Below are positions 1 through 6,655 of a stretch of 11,018 nt of DNA, piece after piece. The DNA is from an uncultured Faecalibacterium sp. (GTDB taxonomy: Bacteria; Bacillota; Clostridia; Oscillospirales; Ruminococcaceae), in the NCBI GenBank assembly GCA_900765705.1, contig CAAFSR010000285.1:1-11018 (forward strand), written 5' to 3'. The notes beneath the pieces are model-generated. The model did not search any database and was not told where the DNA came from. It saw only the letters and a program-made list of their open reading frames with translations. Each line of letters starts with the position of its first letter. The stretch's first letter is position 1. Made by a program: the position numbers and the translations under genes.

Positions 1-633
1 GGCGGTGCCATCAAGAACATCGGCATGGGCTGCGGCTCCCGCGCGGGCAAGATGGAGCAGCACGCTGCCGGCAAGCCCGCCGTGCAGGAGGGCCTGTGCC
101 GCGGCTGCCACCGCTGCGCCAAGGAGTGCGGCTCGGACGCCATTACATACAATGCCGAGAACAAGGCCGTCATCGATTACGACAAGTGCAAGGGCTGCGG
201 CCGCTGCATCGGTGCGTGCAGCTTTGACGCCATCTATTCCCCCAACGACTGTGCCAACGAGCTGCTGGACCGCAAGATGGCAGAGTACGCCGCCGCAGTC
301 TGCGCAGGCCGTCCCTGCTTCCACATTTCTCTGGTGCAGGACATCAGCCCCAACTGCGACTGCCACGGCGAGAACGATGCCCCCATCCTGCCGGATATCG
401 GCATCTTTGCCTCCTTCGACCCGGTGGCGCTGGATCAGGCCTGCGTGGATGCCTGCCTGAGCGCCGCTCCGCTGCCCAACAGCCAGCTGAGCGCGAACCT
501 TGCAAAGCCGGGCTGGAACTGCTACCACGACAACTTCAAGGACTCCAACCCCAACATCGAGTGGAAGGCTACCCTTGAGCAGGCCGAAAAGCTGGGCATG
601 GGCACCCGCCAGTATGTGCTGAAAAAGGTATAA
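1..633 (+). CDS. DUF362 / double [4Fe-4S] ferredoxin-domain protein, 5'-truncated by window edge
   Basis: The reading frame is open from base 1 and ends at a TAA at 631-633, so only the last 210 residues are visible and the start lies outside. Two classical ferredoxin motifs, C-x2-C-x2-C-x3-C, occur at visible residues 33-43 and 63-73 and would bind two [4Fe-4S] clusters. The segments around them (GGAIKNIGMGCGSRAGK before, FDPVALDQACVDAC after) are typical of DUF362 proteins, in which a ferredoxin-like module is embedded in the DUF362 fold. Family members are soluble iron-sulfur proteins whose reaction is mostly unestablished; an electron-transfer role is inference. The gene converges on the leftward lipoprotein gene, with a shared hairpin in the 52-bp gap. 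Family assignment is fairly secure, function is not. Confidence 0.85.
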   Translation, partial: GGAIKNIGMGCGSRAGKMEQHAAGKPAVQEGLCRGCHRCAKECGSDAITYNAENKAVIDYDKCKGCGRCIGACSFDAIYSPNDCANELLDRKMAEYAAAVCAGRPCFHISLVQDISPNCDCHGENDAPILPDIGIFASFDPVALDQACVDACLSAAPLPNSQLSANLAKPGWNCYHDNFKDSNPNIEWKATLEQAEKLGMGTRQYVLKKV

Positions 634-640
634 AACCAAA

Positions 641-672
641 ATGGGGCGTTGACCGTGCGGTCAACGCCCCAT
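641..672. terminator. Convergent-gene intrinsic terminator (14-bp perfect stem)
   Basis: A perfect 14-bp inverted repeat, arms 641-654 and 659-672, encloses a 4-nt loop. Read leftward, the stem is followed by a T-rich tail (TTTGGTTTTA), which is right for terminating the leftward lipoprotein gene. Read rightward, the downstream sequence is not T-rich, so termination of the DUF362 transcript is probably weaker, though the A-rich flank suggests a two-way design. Confidence 0.85.
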
Positions 673-685
673 TGCGTCATAATGT

Positions 686-1300
686 TTAAGCTTCGCCGCT
701 TGCCTCCGGCACAATGCCGTCCAGCACGGTCTGCAGGGCCTGCCAGTTTTTCAGGGTGCAGCCGGGCAGGGTGTCGGCATCCAGCCCCGCATCCGCGATG
801 CGGCCGGTCATGCTGTCCTTGTCGCTGAGCAGGTCCAGCGCGGCGTCCTTGATCATCGGCCATGCCTCGGCAAAGCCCTCCTGCTGGTTGTCGGTCAGGC
901 CGTCGTACCAGCTGTAAAAGGCCTCCTGAATGGCCTCCGGGGAGCGGCTGGACATCCGTGCACCCTCGGCCCAGTGCAGCAGCGAGGCTGCCGCGATGAC
1001 TGATTTCAAAGAGCAGCCGGATACCCCCGGCCCCCAGCCCAGACAGGGCGCAAAAGCGTCTGCCGTGCCGGTGATGGAGAACACCGAGTTCTCGTCAAAA
1101 TTGCCGGGGTTCAGCTCGCCGGTGTTGGCCTCGGTGTTCGAGGAGGGCAGCTGGGTGCTGCCGGAGGCGGAGGCGCTGTCCGAAGCGGGCGCAGCGCTGG
1201 ATGCAGGGCTGCTGGCAGAGCCGCCGCAGGCTGCCAGCAGGCAGCTCAGCAAAGCAGCGCACAGCAGCAGGGCAAGGGAACGGGTATATTTCAATTTCAT
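686..1300 (-). CDS. Hypothetical secreted lipoprotein
   Basis: Encodes 204 residues. The N-terminus has positive charges (MKLKYTR), a hydrophobic stretch and a lipobox LLAAC ending at Cys25, so it should be processed by signal peptidase II and anchored to the outer face of the membrane. Residues 28-60 form a Ser/Ala/Gly-rich linker typical of lipoproteins. The remaining ~140 residues form an unrecognised domain with a GWGPGVSGCSLKS segment, a Trp/Tyr-rich AFYSWYDGLTDNQQEGF segment and three Cys. The ATG is fixed by an SD-like GGAGG 8-9 nt upstream. The gene has its own strong promoter (1364-1392) and diverges from the sugar-PTS operon. No transport or enzymatic motif is visible; it does not look like a full solute-binding protein, being too short. 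Function unknown. Confidence 0.8.
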   Translation of the reverse strand: MKLKYTRSLALLLCAALLSCLLAACGGSASSPASSAAPASDSASASGSTQLPSSNTEANTGELNPGNFDENSVFSITGTADAFAPCLGWGPGVSGCSLKSVIAAASLLHWAEGARMSSRSPEAIQEAFYSWYDGLTDNQQEGFAEAWPMIKDAALDLLSDKDSMTGRIADAGLDADTLPGCTLKNWQALQTVLDGIVPEASGEA

Positions 1301-1363
1301 CAGAAAAACCTCCGTAAACAGTGCTCCGGCGCGCAGCCGGAACGATGCGGATCCTACACCTTA

Positions 1364-1392
1364 AGTATACGTTCTGTGTCCGGCGTTGTCAA
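1364..1392 (-). promoter_or_regulatory. Sigma-A promoter of the lipoprotein gene
   Basis: On the minus strand there is a perfect -35 TTGACA (1387-1392), a 17-bp spacer and a -10 TATACT (1364-1369). The predicted start near 1357 gives a leader of roughly 57 nt, with a small 6-bp GC hairpin at 1325-1341 before the ribosome binding site. Five of six -10 bases and all -35 bases match consensus. Confidence 0.85.
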
Positions 1393-1407
1393 TCGTTCCG
1401 CGCAGGA

Positions 1408-1459
1408 CGAATTTCAAGCAGACCTGTGCAGAATATACAAAAATGCGGCTTGAAATTCG
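1408..1459. repeat. 12-bp perfect inverted repeat between divergent promoters (candidate operator or UP-like elements)
   Basis: The arms at 1408-1419 (CGAATTTCAAGC) and 1448-1459 (GCTTGAAATTCG) are exact reverse complements, with centres 40 bp apart. Each arm therefore presents the same 12-mer to its own promoter: it ends 14 bp before the -35 box of the rightward sugar operon and 15 bp before the -35 box of the leftward lipoprotein gene, centring about 56 bp upstream of each predicted start. This fits a shared activator or repressor site, or paired upstream elements for RNA polymerase. The sequence match is directly seen; the function is inferred. Confidence 0.6.
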
Positions 1460-1473
1460 GGCAGTTCAACGCA

Positions 1474-1502
1474 TTGACATTTTCTGCGCTGGCTCGTATA
1501 AT
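1474..1502 (+). promoter_or_regulatory. Consensus sigma-A promoter of the licT-malP-malA operon
   Basis: Exact TTGACA (1474-1479), a 17-bp spacer and exact TATAAT (1497-1502) make this a full consensus promoter. Transcription should begin near 1509 and give a leader of about 140 nt before the antiterminator gene. So strong a promoter makes sense when expression is limited downstream by the leader terminator. Confidence 0.9.
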
Positions 1503-1528
1503 CAAGGCAGACAAGTGAATTTATCAGT

Positions 1529-1556
1529 GCGTGTAACTGTTCGATCAGGCATGAGC
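1529..1556 (+). promoter_or_regulatory. RAT-type ribonucleic antiterminator hairpin (LicT/BglG target)
   Basis: The leader contains the pattern GTGTAACTG, a short TTCGAT loop, then CAGGCATGAGC. A CTG/CAG helix (1537-1539 with 1546-1548) and an outer helix (1531-1533 with 1550-1552) are separated by internal loops, as expected of RAT elements bound by the CAT domain of LicT/SacT/BglG proteins. Its 3' half (1548-1555) is also the 5' arm of the terminator that follows, so the two structures are mutually exclusive. The cognate protein is encoded immediately downstream. The match is to the family pattern from memory, not to an alignment. Confidence 0.8.
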
Positions 1557-1611
1557 ATCAGAGGGAATGCGGCAATGGTATCCCTTTGGTTCTTGTGCCC
1601 TTTTTCTTTTT
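1548..1611 (+). terminator. Leader attenuator/terminator controlled by antitermination
   Basis: A long hairpin can form: GGCATGAG (1548-1555) pairs with bases 1592-1599, including G-U pairs, and an inner helix AGAGGGA (1560-1566) pairs with TCCCTTT (1581-1587). It is followed directly by a T-rich tract, TTTTTCTTTTT, at 1601-1611. The 5' arm overlaps the RAT hairpin, so stabilising the RAT blocks this terminator. It lies about 40 nt before the start codon of the antiterminator gene, so the gene should control its own transcription. Confidence 0.8.
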
Positions 1612-1648
1612 CACAAAAGCTGCGGCATGGAAGCGGAGGAGTGCGGCG

Positions 1649-2467
1649 ATGCAGGCTGTAAAGGTATTCAATAACAATGCGGTGTCGGTGGTCATGCCGG
1701 ACGGCAGGGAAGCCATTCTCGTGGGCAACGGGCTTGGGTTTGGCCGCCGCCCGGGGGACGTGATCGACAAAAACCGCGTTTCCAAGGTGTACTATGTGCA
1801 GAATGAATTGCAGACCAAGTTCCTCAGGATGCTGGATAACGTCACCCCGCAGGTGATGCAGGCCGCCGAGCGCATCTCGCTGGCGGCAGAAGAGCAGGGC
1901 ATCCTGCTTGGCAGCAAAAGCACCATCTCGCTGGTGGACCACATCAGCTTTGCGCTGGAACGTGTGGAAAAGGGCACCTTTCTGCCCAACCTCGTGCTCT
2001 CGGAGACCCGGATGCTGTACCCGAAGGAGTACGCGGTGGGGCAAAGGGCACTGGAACTTGTCCGGCAGTTCTGCGGCGTACAGCTGCCGGAGGACGAAGC
2101 GGGCTACATTGCCCTGCATCTGGTAGCCGGTGCGGCGGGCGGTGCGCTGGCTTATGATACCGTAAAATTCGTCAAGGCGGTCAAGGAGATCATCTGCGAT
2201 ACCTATCATTGCACCTTTGAGGAAGAAAGCCTTGAGACCACCCGCCTGACCGTGCACCTCAAGTTTCTGGCGGCGCGCATCCTGCGGCACACCCCGTGGC
2301 AGGACGCCGGGCTGGAATCCATGTACACGGTGCTTTTGCAGCGCGACAGCCGCAACGAGGTGTGCTTACAGCGCATCAATGCCTATCTGCGTCAGGAATT
2401 TGATTACGAGCTGGATCATCAGGAGCAGGTCTATCTGCTCATCCACCTGACCAAGATCGTCCGATAA
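1649..2467 (+). CDS. licT: LicT/BglG-family PRD transcription antiterminator
   Basis: Encodes 272 residues, the usual length for LicT/SacT. Residues 1-55 (MQAVKVFNNN, then VGNGLGFGRRPGDVIDKNRVSKVY) form the CAT RNA-binding domain. PRD1 and PRD2 follow, with all four regulatory histidines in family context: His98 (LVDHISFAL), His157 (YIALHLV), His203 (TVHLKF) and His266 (LLIHLTK). In this family the cognate EIIB phosphorylates PRD1 to inactivate, and HPr phosphorylates PRD2 to activate. The active dimer binds the RAT in the leader and prevents termination. ATG 1649 is chosen because GGAGGAG at 1635-1641 sits 7 nt upstream and the CAT domain begins right there; an in-frame upstream TTG at 1586 lies inside the terminator. 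First gene of an operon with the PTS permease and GH4 enzyme. The symbol denotes the family, not proven orthology with B. subtilis licT. Confidence 0.93.
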   Translation: MQAVKVFNNNAVSVVMPDGREAILVGNGLGFGRRPGDVIDKNRVSKVYYVQNELQTKFLRMLDNVTPQVMQAAERISLAAEEQGILLGSKSTISLVDHISFALERVEKGTFLPNLVLSETRMLYPKEYAVGQRALELVRQFCGVQLPEDEAGYIALHLVAGAAGGALAYDTVKFVKAVKEIICDTYHCTFEEESLETTRLTVHLKFLAARILRHTPWQDAGLESMYTVLLQRDSRNEVCLQRINAYLRQEFDYELDHQEQVYLLIHLTKIVR

Positions 2468-2477
2468 AACGCTTCAA

Positions 2478-2497
2478 CAGGGCGTCCGGAAGCCCTG
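2478..2497 (+). other. Small intercistronic hairpin after licT
   Basis: CAGGGC (2478-2483) pairs with GCCCTG (2492-2497) around an 8-nt loop. No T-tract follows, so it is not a convincing terminator; an mRNA-processing or stability role is possible. The 88-bp gap to the permease gene shows no second RAT or promoter. Confidence 0.35.
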
Positions 2498-2555
2498 CGG
2501 AATAGAAATCATCCCCCCAAAAACAGTCAAGTCAAAAAGTGAGGAGTATTACACG

Positions 2556-4115
2556 ATGAAAGAAAAAGTCATGAATGGCTTGGAAAAATTCTCCAAAGCC
2601 ATGCTCTCACCGCTGTCGTATATCTCGGCAGCAGGCCTGATCCTTGTGCTGGGCGCATTGCTTACCAGCACAAGCCTTAGCGCGATGATCCCCGTTCTGC
2701 AGTGGACCCCCATCAAGCTGCTGGGACAGCTGATCTACAACTGCATCATGGTCATCATCAACAACCTCAGCCTGATGTTCTGCGTGGGCATCGCAGCGGC
2801 GCTTGCCAAAAAGAACAAGCAGCAGGCTGCCATCATCGGCCTGATGAGCTACTTTATGTACCTGACCGCCGGGAATGTCACCCTGACCCAGCTGGGTATG
2901 CTGGCCGAGGCTGACCCTATGGTGGGTCTGTACGGCACCGGTCAGTCCACCGTGTTCGGTATCCAGACGGTGGATATGGGCGTGTTCGGCGGCATTCTGC
3001 TGGGTCTGGTCTGCGGCTGGGTGTACAACCGCACCTGTGAAAAGCAGTTCAAGGGCATCATCACCCAGATCTATTCCGGCAACCGCTGGTCCTTTACCTG
3101 CATGGTGGTCTTTTCCATCCTGTTCGGCTTTGGTTCCTGCTTCTTCTGGCCGCCGGTGCAGAGCGTCATCAGCGCACTGACCGATCTGATCGCCACCTCC
3201 GGCAACTTCGGCCTGTTCCTGTACGGCTTTTTGGAGCGCTTCCTCATCCCCACCGGCCTGCACCACCTCATCTACACCCCCTTCCAGTTCTCTGCACTGG
3301 GCAACAGCCTGACCGTGGGCGACGCCACCTACACCGGCTCCTATATCGTAATGATGATGGAGTACAGCATGGGTCTGCCCTTCTCGGACGGCATTGTGTG
3401 GATGTACACCGGCTTCACCAAGACCTTCGGCTACTTTGGCATCGTAGCGGCCTTCATCTTCTGCGCCCGCAAGGAGAACCGCAAAAAGACCGCTGCCGTT
3501 CTGGTGCCGCTGGCCTTTACCGCCTCTCTGGCTTCCATCACCGAGCCGCTGGACTTCATGTTCTGCTTCACTGCCCCCATCCTGTGGGTGGCACACGCCT
3601 GCATCTCCGGCCTGTTCATCGTGCTGCTGCACGCTTTCCATGTCACCGGCTTTACCACCAACCTCCTTGGCTCGGTGCTGATGAACCTCTCTGCCGGTGC
3701 GGATAAGACCAACTATCCCACCCTGTACCTGCTGGCGCTGTGCCAGATCGCCGTGTACTTTGTGGTGTTCACCCTGCTGATCAAGGCCTTTAACATCCAC
3801 ACCCCCGGCCGGGAAGAGGTGAGCACCGAGACCGCGGGGAGCGCAGCACCCGCCAAGAAGGCAAGCGTGAAGAACGCTGCCGAGGTGCAGTGCGTCATTG
3901 ATGGTCTGGGCGGCAAGGAGAACATCCTGTCGGTGGACAACTGCTTCACCCGCCTGCGGGTAAACATCAAGGACCCCGCAAAGCTCAACGAGGAAAGCAT
4001 CAACCGGCTGCCGAACAGCGGCATCGTGAAAAAGGGAACCGATATCCAGATCGTTTACGGTCTGCAGGTAGCCGATATCAAACGTGCCGTGGAGGCACAG
4101 CTGGAAAACCAGTAA
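2556..4115 (+). CDS. malP: PTS EIICB permease, alpha-glucoside/maltose type (Glc superfamily), lacks EIIA
   Basis: Encodes 519 residues. The N-terminal ~415 residues are a polytopic EIIC domain with the substrate-site segments ERFLIPTGLHHLIYTPF (227-243) and ASITEPLDFMF (326-336). A polar linker (~418-440) leads to a C-terminal EIIB domain (~441-519) with phosphorylation site Cys463 in DNCFTRLRV. The order IIC-IIB, the FNIHTPGRE boundary and the length resemble B. subtilis MalP (GlvC), which takes up maltose and phosphorylates it at C6. No EIIA domain is present, so a Crr-like EIIA must be supplied in trans. GAGGAG lies about 9 nt before the ATG. The 6-phospho-alpha-glucosidase gene follows 69 bp downstream, which supports an alpha-glucoside substrate; the exact sugar (maltose, isomaltose, sucrose isomers, trehalose-like) cannot be told from sequence. 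The upstream antiterminator is presumably regulated through this EIIB. Confidence 0.88.
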   Translation: MKEKVMNGLEKFSKAMLSPLSYISAAGLILVLGALLTSTSLSAMIPVLQWTPIKLLGQLIYNCIMVIINNLSLMFCVGIAAALAKKNKQQAAIIGLMSYFMYLTAGNVTLTQLGMLAEADPMVGLYGTGQSTVFGIQTVDMGVFGGILLGLVCGWVYNRTCEKQFKGIITQIYSGNRWSFTCMVVFSILFGFGSCFFWPPVQSVISALTDLIATSGNFGLFLYGFLERFLIPTGLHHLIYTPFQFSALGNSLTVGDATYTGSYIVMMMEYSMGLPFSDGIVWMYTGFTKTFGYFGIVAAFIFCARKENRKKTAAVLVPLAFTASLASITEPLDFMFCFTAPILWVAHACISGLFIVLLHAFHVTGFTTNLLGSVLMNLSAGADKTNYPTLYLLALCQIAVYFVVFTLLIKAFNIHTPGREEVSTETAGSAAPAKKASVKNAAEVQCVIDGLGGKENILSVDNCFTRLRVNIKDPAKLNEESINRLPNSGIVKKGTDIQIVYGLQVADIKRAVEAQLENQ

Positions 4116-4130
4116 ACCGTTTTACCGTGC

Positions 4131-4149
4131 CCCGGCGGAATGCGCCGGG
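4131..4149 (+). other. Intercistronic hairpin between malP and malA
   Basis: A perfect 7-bp GC-rich stem, CCCGGCG (4131-4137) with CGCCGGG (4143-4149), has a 5-nt loop. The sequence after it is A-rich rather than T-rich, so it is unlikely to terminate rightward transcription. It may stabilise the upstream permease message or mark a processing point that sets the permease-to-hydrolase ratio. Confidence 0.5.
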
Positions 4150-4184
4150 CAAACCTGAAAAATAAAAAAAGGAGTGTTTATATT

Positions 4185-5543
4185 ATGGTCATTACCATTG
4201 CTGGCGGCGGTAGTACTTTTACCGCAGGCATCGTCAAATCCATCGCCCTGCGCCGGGAAGAACTGGAAGTGGACGAGATCCGTCTGTACGACATCAACAA
4301 GGAGCGGCAGGACAAGGTAGCCGTCGTGGTGGACTGGGTCCTGCACAAGGAGCTGAATACCAATATCAAGCTGGTGGTCACCACCGATGTGCAGCAGGCT
4401 TACACCGACACCTCGTTTGTGTTTGCCCAGATGCGCGTGGGCGGCTACGCCATGCGGGAGCAGGACGAAAAGATCCCCCTGCGCCACGGCTGCGTGGGAC
4501 AGGAGACCTGCGGCTGCGGCGGCATGGCCTACGGAATGCGCACCATCTTCCCCATGATCCAGCTGATCGATGATGTGGAAAAGTATGCCAAGAAGGACTA
4601 CTGGATCCTGAACTACTCCAACCCCGCCGCCATCGTATCCGAAGCTTGCCGCAAGCTGCGCCCGAAGGCACGGATCATCAACATCTGCGATATGCCCATC
4701 GCCATCATTGATGTGGTGGCAGCTGCCATGGGCATCCAGAACAAGAAGGAGATCGTTTACGATTACTTTGGCCTGAACCACTTCGGCTGGTTCACCTCCA
4801 TCCAGTACCGCGGCGAGGATCTGATGCCCAAGCTGCGCGCCTACATCAAGGAAAACAAGATCCTTCTGCCGGAAAGCTACCTCAAGGGCATGGGCGCTCT
4901 GACTTCCTCCGCCAGCCAGAACCGCCACACCAAGGGCAGCTGGTACTATGTGTGGAAGGGCGAGTACGAGATCATGGAGAACTTCCCGGAGTACCTGCCC
5001 AACACCTACCTGAACTACTATCTGCAGGCCAAGGAGTTCGTGGAGCACTCGGACCCGAACCATACCCGCGCCAATGAGGTGGAGGAGACCCGCGAAAAGA
5101 ACCTGTTCGACGGCATCGACCACTACCTCAAGACCGGCGAGGTGGACGCCAACACCTTCTATGCCGGCAGTCACGGCGACTGGATCGCAGATCTTTCCGC
5201 TGCGCTGAAGAACGACACCAAGGCACGCTTCCTTATCATCACCGAGAACCGCGGCGCTATTCCCAATATGCCCTATGACGCAATGGTGGAGCTGCCCGCC
5301 TACATTGGCAAGAACGGCCCGGAGGTCATTGCCCGGGACAACATCCCGCTGTTCCAGCAGGGTCTGATGATGCAGCAGCTCAACAGCGAAAAGCTGCTGG
5401 TGGAGGGCTGCGTGGAAGGCAGCTACGAGAAGGTATTGCAGGCCTTTACCCTGAATAAGACTGTGCCCAGCATGAACGTTGCCAAGGCCATTCTGGACGA
5501 TATGATCGAAGCCAACAAGGGCTACTGGCCGGAGCTGCACTGA
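4185..5543 (+). CDS. malA: 6-phospho-alpha-glucosidase, glycoside hydrolase family 4
   Basis: Encodes 452 residues and hydrolyses 6-phospho-alpha-glucosides delivered by the PTS, yielding glucose 6-phosphate and the second sugar, in the cytoplasm. GH4 enzymes use NAD+ and Mn2+ in an oxidation-elimination mechanism. The N-terminal dinucleotide fold has GGGSTFTAGIV (7-17). Metal-site Cys168 lies in NICDMP and His199 in GLNHFGW. The CDMP form, with Asp169, is what separates alpha-specific GlvA/MalA enzymes from 6-phospho-beta-glucosidases. VGQETCG (104-110), LNYSNPAA (142-149), LPNTYL (271-276), NHTRANEVE (292-300) and the C-terminal EANKGYWPEL follow the GlvA pattern closely. Tyr275 may be the counterpart of the GlvA catalytic tyrosine (not aligned). 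ATG 4185 is chosen over an in-frame ATG at 4140 because AGGAG at 4170-4174 precedes it and the Rossmann strand starts at once. Last gene of the operon. Confidence 0.95.
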   Translation: MVITIAGGGSTFTAGIVKSIALRREELEVDEIRLYDINKERQDKVAVVVDWVLHKELNTNIKLVVTTDVQQAYTDTSFVFAQMRVGGYAMREQDEKIPLRHGCVGQETCGCGGMAYGMRTIFPMIQLIDDVEKYAKKDYWILNYSNPAAIVSEACRKLRPKARIINICDMPIAIIDVVAAAMGIQNKKEIVYDYFGLNHFGWFTSIQYRGEDLMPKLRAYIKENKILLPESYLKGMGALTSSASQNRHTKGSWYYVWKGEYEIMENFPEYLPNTYLNYYLQAKEFVEHSDPNHTRANEVEETREKNLFDGIDHYLKTGEVDANTFYAGSHGDWIADLSAALKNDTKARFLIITENRGAIPNMPYDAMVELPAYIGKNGPEVIARDNIPLFQQGLMMQQLNSEKLLVEGCVEGSYEKVLQAFTLNKTVPSMNVAKAILDDMIEANKGYWPELH

Positions 5544-5558
5544 GCAGCCGGCTTTCCC

Positions 5559-5594
5559 GCCGCCGCAGGCATTGCCGCCTGCGGCGGCTTTTTT
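5559..5594 (+). terminator. Strong intrinsic terminator ending the licT-malP-malA operon
   Basis: A perfect 12-bp GC-rich stem (5559-5570 with 5577-5588) and a 6-nt loop are followed immediately by six T (5589-5594). It lies 16 bp after the malA stop codon and 8 bp before the -35 box of the next gene. Confidence 0.95.
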
Positions 5595-5601
5595 ATGTGC
5601 G

Positions 5602-5630
5602 TTGACCTTTGCAGAGCAAGGGCTTATAAT
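5602..5630 (+). promoter_or_regulatory. Sigma-A promoter of gluQRS
   Basis: A TTGACC -35 box (5602-5607), a 17-bp spacer and a perfect TATAAT -10 box (5625-5630) precede the gene. The predicted leader is about 30 nt. With the terminator just upstream, gluQRS is transcribed separately from the sugar operon. Confidence 0.88.
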
Positions 5631-5666
5631 GAGTAAAAACCAGTAAAAGCGAAAGGAAGCACACCC

Positions 5667-6638
5667 ATGCAAAACCAACTCTCTGCCACCCCGAACCGCC
5701 CGGTGACCGGACGGTTTGCCCCCAGCCCCAGCGGCAGGCTGCATCTGGGCAATCTGGCCTGCAGCCTGCTGGCGTGGCTCAGCGCAAAAAGTCAGGGCGG
5801 GCGCATCGTGCTGCGCATCGAGGATCTGGATGCCGAGCGCTGCCCCCGCGTTTACGCTGATCTGCTGGAACAGGACCTTGCGTGGCTGGGCCTTACATGG
5901 GACGAGGGCGGCAGTACCGGCGGCGCCAACGCCCCCTATTACCAGAGCGAATGCGGGGACATTTATACCGCCAGCTACCGCAAGCTGGACGAGATGGGGC
6001 TGGTATACCCCTGCTTTTGCTCCCGCTCCCAGCTGCACGCCGCCAGCGCGCCCCATACCTCAGATGGCAACGTCATCTACCCGGGCACCTGCCGGGGGCT
6101 GACGCCGGAGGAAATCGCGGAAAAGCGCAAAAAGAAAGCCCCTGCCTACCGCCTGATGGTGCCGGACGAGGAGATGACCTTCGTGGACGGCTGCATGGGC
6201 ACCCACACTGAAAATTTGCTGCGGGACTGCGGCGACTTCTATCTGCGCCGGGCAGACGGCGTGTTTGCCTATCAGCTGGCGGTGGTGGTGGATGATGCCC
6301 GCATGGGTGTCACCGAGGTGGTGCGCGGGGCAGACCTGCTGTCCTCCACAGCGCGGCAGCTGTACCTGTACCGCCTGCTGGGACTGCAGGCACCCCGCTT
6401 TGCCCACTGCCCGCTGCTGCTGGCAGCGGACGGGCGGCGGCTGTCCAAGCGGGACGGCGACCAGAGCCTTGAAAACCTGCGGGCAAAATACACCGCGCCG
6501 GAGATCATCGGCAAGCTTGCCTATGCCTACGGCCTGCAGCCGGAGCCAGCGCCCCGCACCCCGGAAAGCCTTGTGCCGGACTTTGCATGGACGAAAGTTC
6601 CCAAGCAGGATATCTGCCTGCCCGAGGGGCTGTTCTGA
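5667..6638 (+). CDS. gluQRS: Glutamyl-Q tRNA(Asp) synthetase (GluQRS)
   Basis: Encodes 323 residues. It resembles the catalytic half of glutamyl-tRNA synthetase but lacks the C-terminal anticodon-binding domain, the mark of GluQRS. The family activates glutamate with ATP and attaches it to the queuosine at position 34 of tRNA(Asp). Visible motifs are GRFAPSPSGRLHLGN (15-29, with the HIGH-like HLGN), a zinc site with Cys116, Cys118, Tyr138 and Cys142 (CFC, then YPGTC), and the KMSKS-like RLSKRDGD (258-265). A full GltX would be roughly 480 residues, so this is not a truncated copy: it ends cleanly 17 bp before a terminator. The start is supported by AAGGA at 5653-5657. Its substrate implies that the host makes or salvages queuosine, which cannot be checked here. 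It forms a single-gene transcription unit. Confidence 0.95.
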   Translation: MQNQLSATPNRPVTGRFAPSPSGRLHLGNLACSLLAWLSAKSQGGRIVLRIEDLDAERCPRVYADLLEQDLAWLGLTWDEGGSTGGANAPYYQSECGDIYTASYRKLDEMGLVYPCFCSRSQLHAASAPHTSDGNVIYPGTCRGLTPEEIAEKRKKKAPAYRLMVPDEEMTFVDGCMGTHTENLLRDCGDFYLRRADGVFAYQLAVVVDDARMGVTEVVRGADLLSSTARQLYLYRLLGLQAPRFAHCPLLLAADGRRLSKRDGDQSLENLRAKYTAPEIIGKLAYAYGLQPEPAPRTPESLVPDFAWTKVPKQDICLPEGLF

Positions 6639-6655
6639 AGAAGGAAAAGAAAAAG

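Noticed and set aside
1410..1500. Carbon catabolite (cre) site near the sugar-operon promoter
   Set aside because: I looked for a CcpA-type site with a central CG and found no acceptable match; the inverted repeat present has a different sequence and a 28-bp spacer.
1586..1648. Upstream in-frame TTG start for the antiterminator
   Set aside because: It lies within the leader terminator and adds residues before the CAT domain; ATG 1649 has a strong SD and matches the family N-terminus.
2607..3800. 397-codon open frame on the minus strand
   Set aside because: Antisense to the EIICB gene; the His/Gln/Gly-rich translation shows no family features and has no ribosome binding site worth noting.
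4122..6056. 644-codon open frame on the minus strand
   Set aside because: It lies antisense to malA, the operon terminator and the start of gluQRS, all of which have clear protein motifs. Its translation is Ala/Gly/His/Val-rich low-information sequence, as expected of GC-rich antisense frames.
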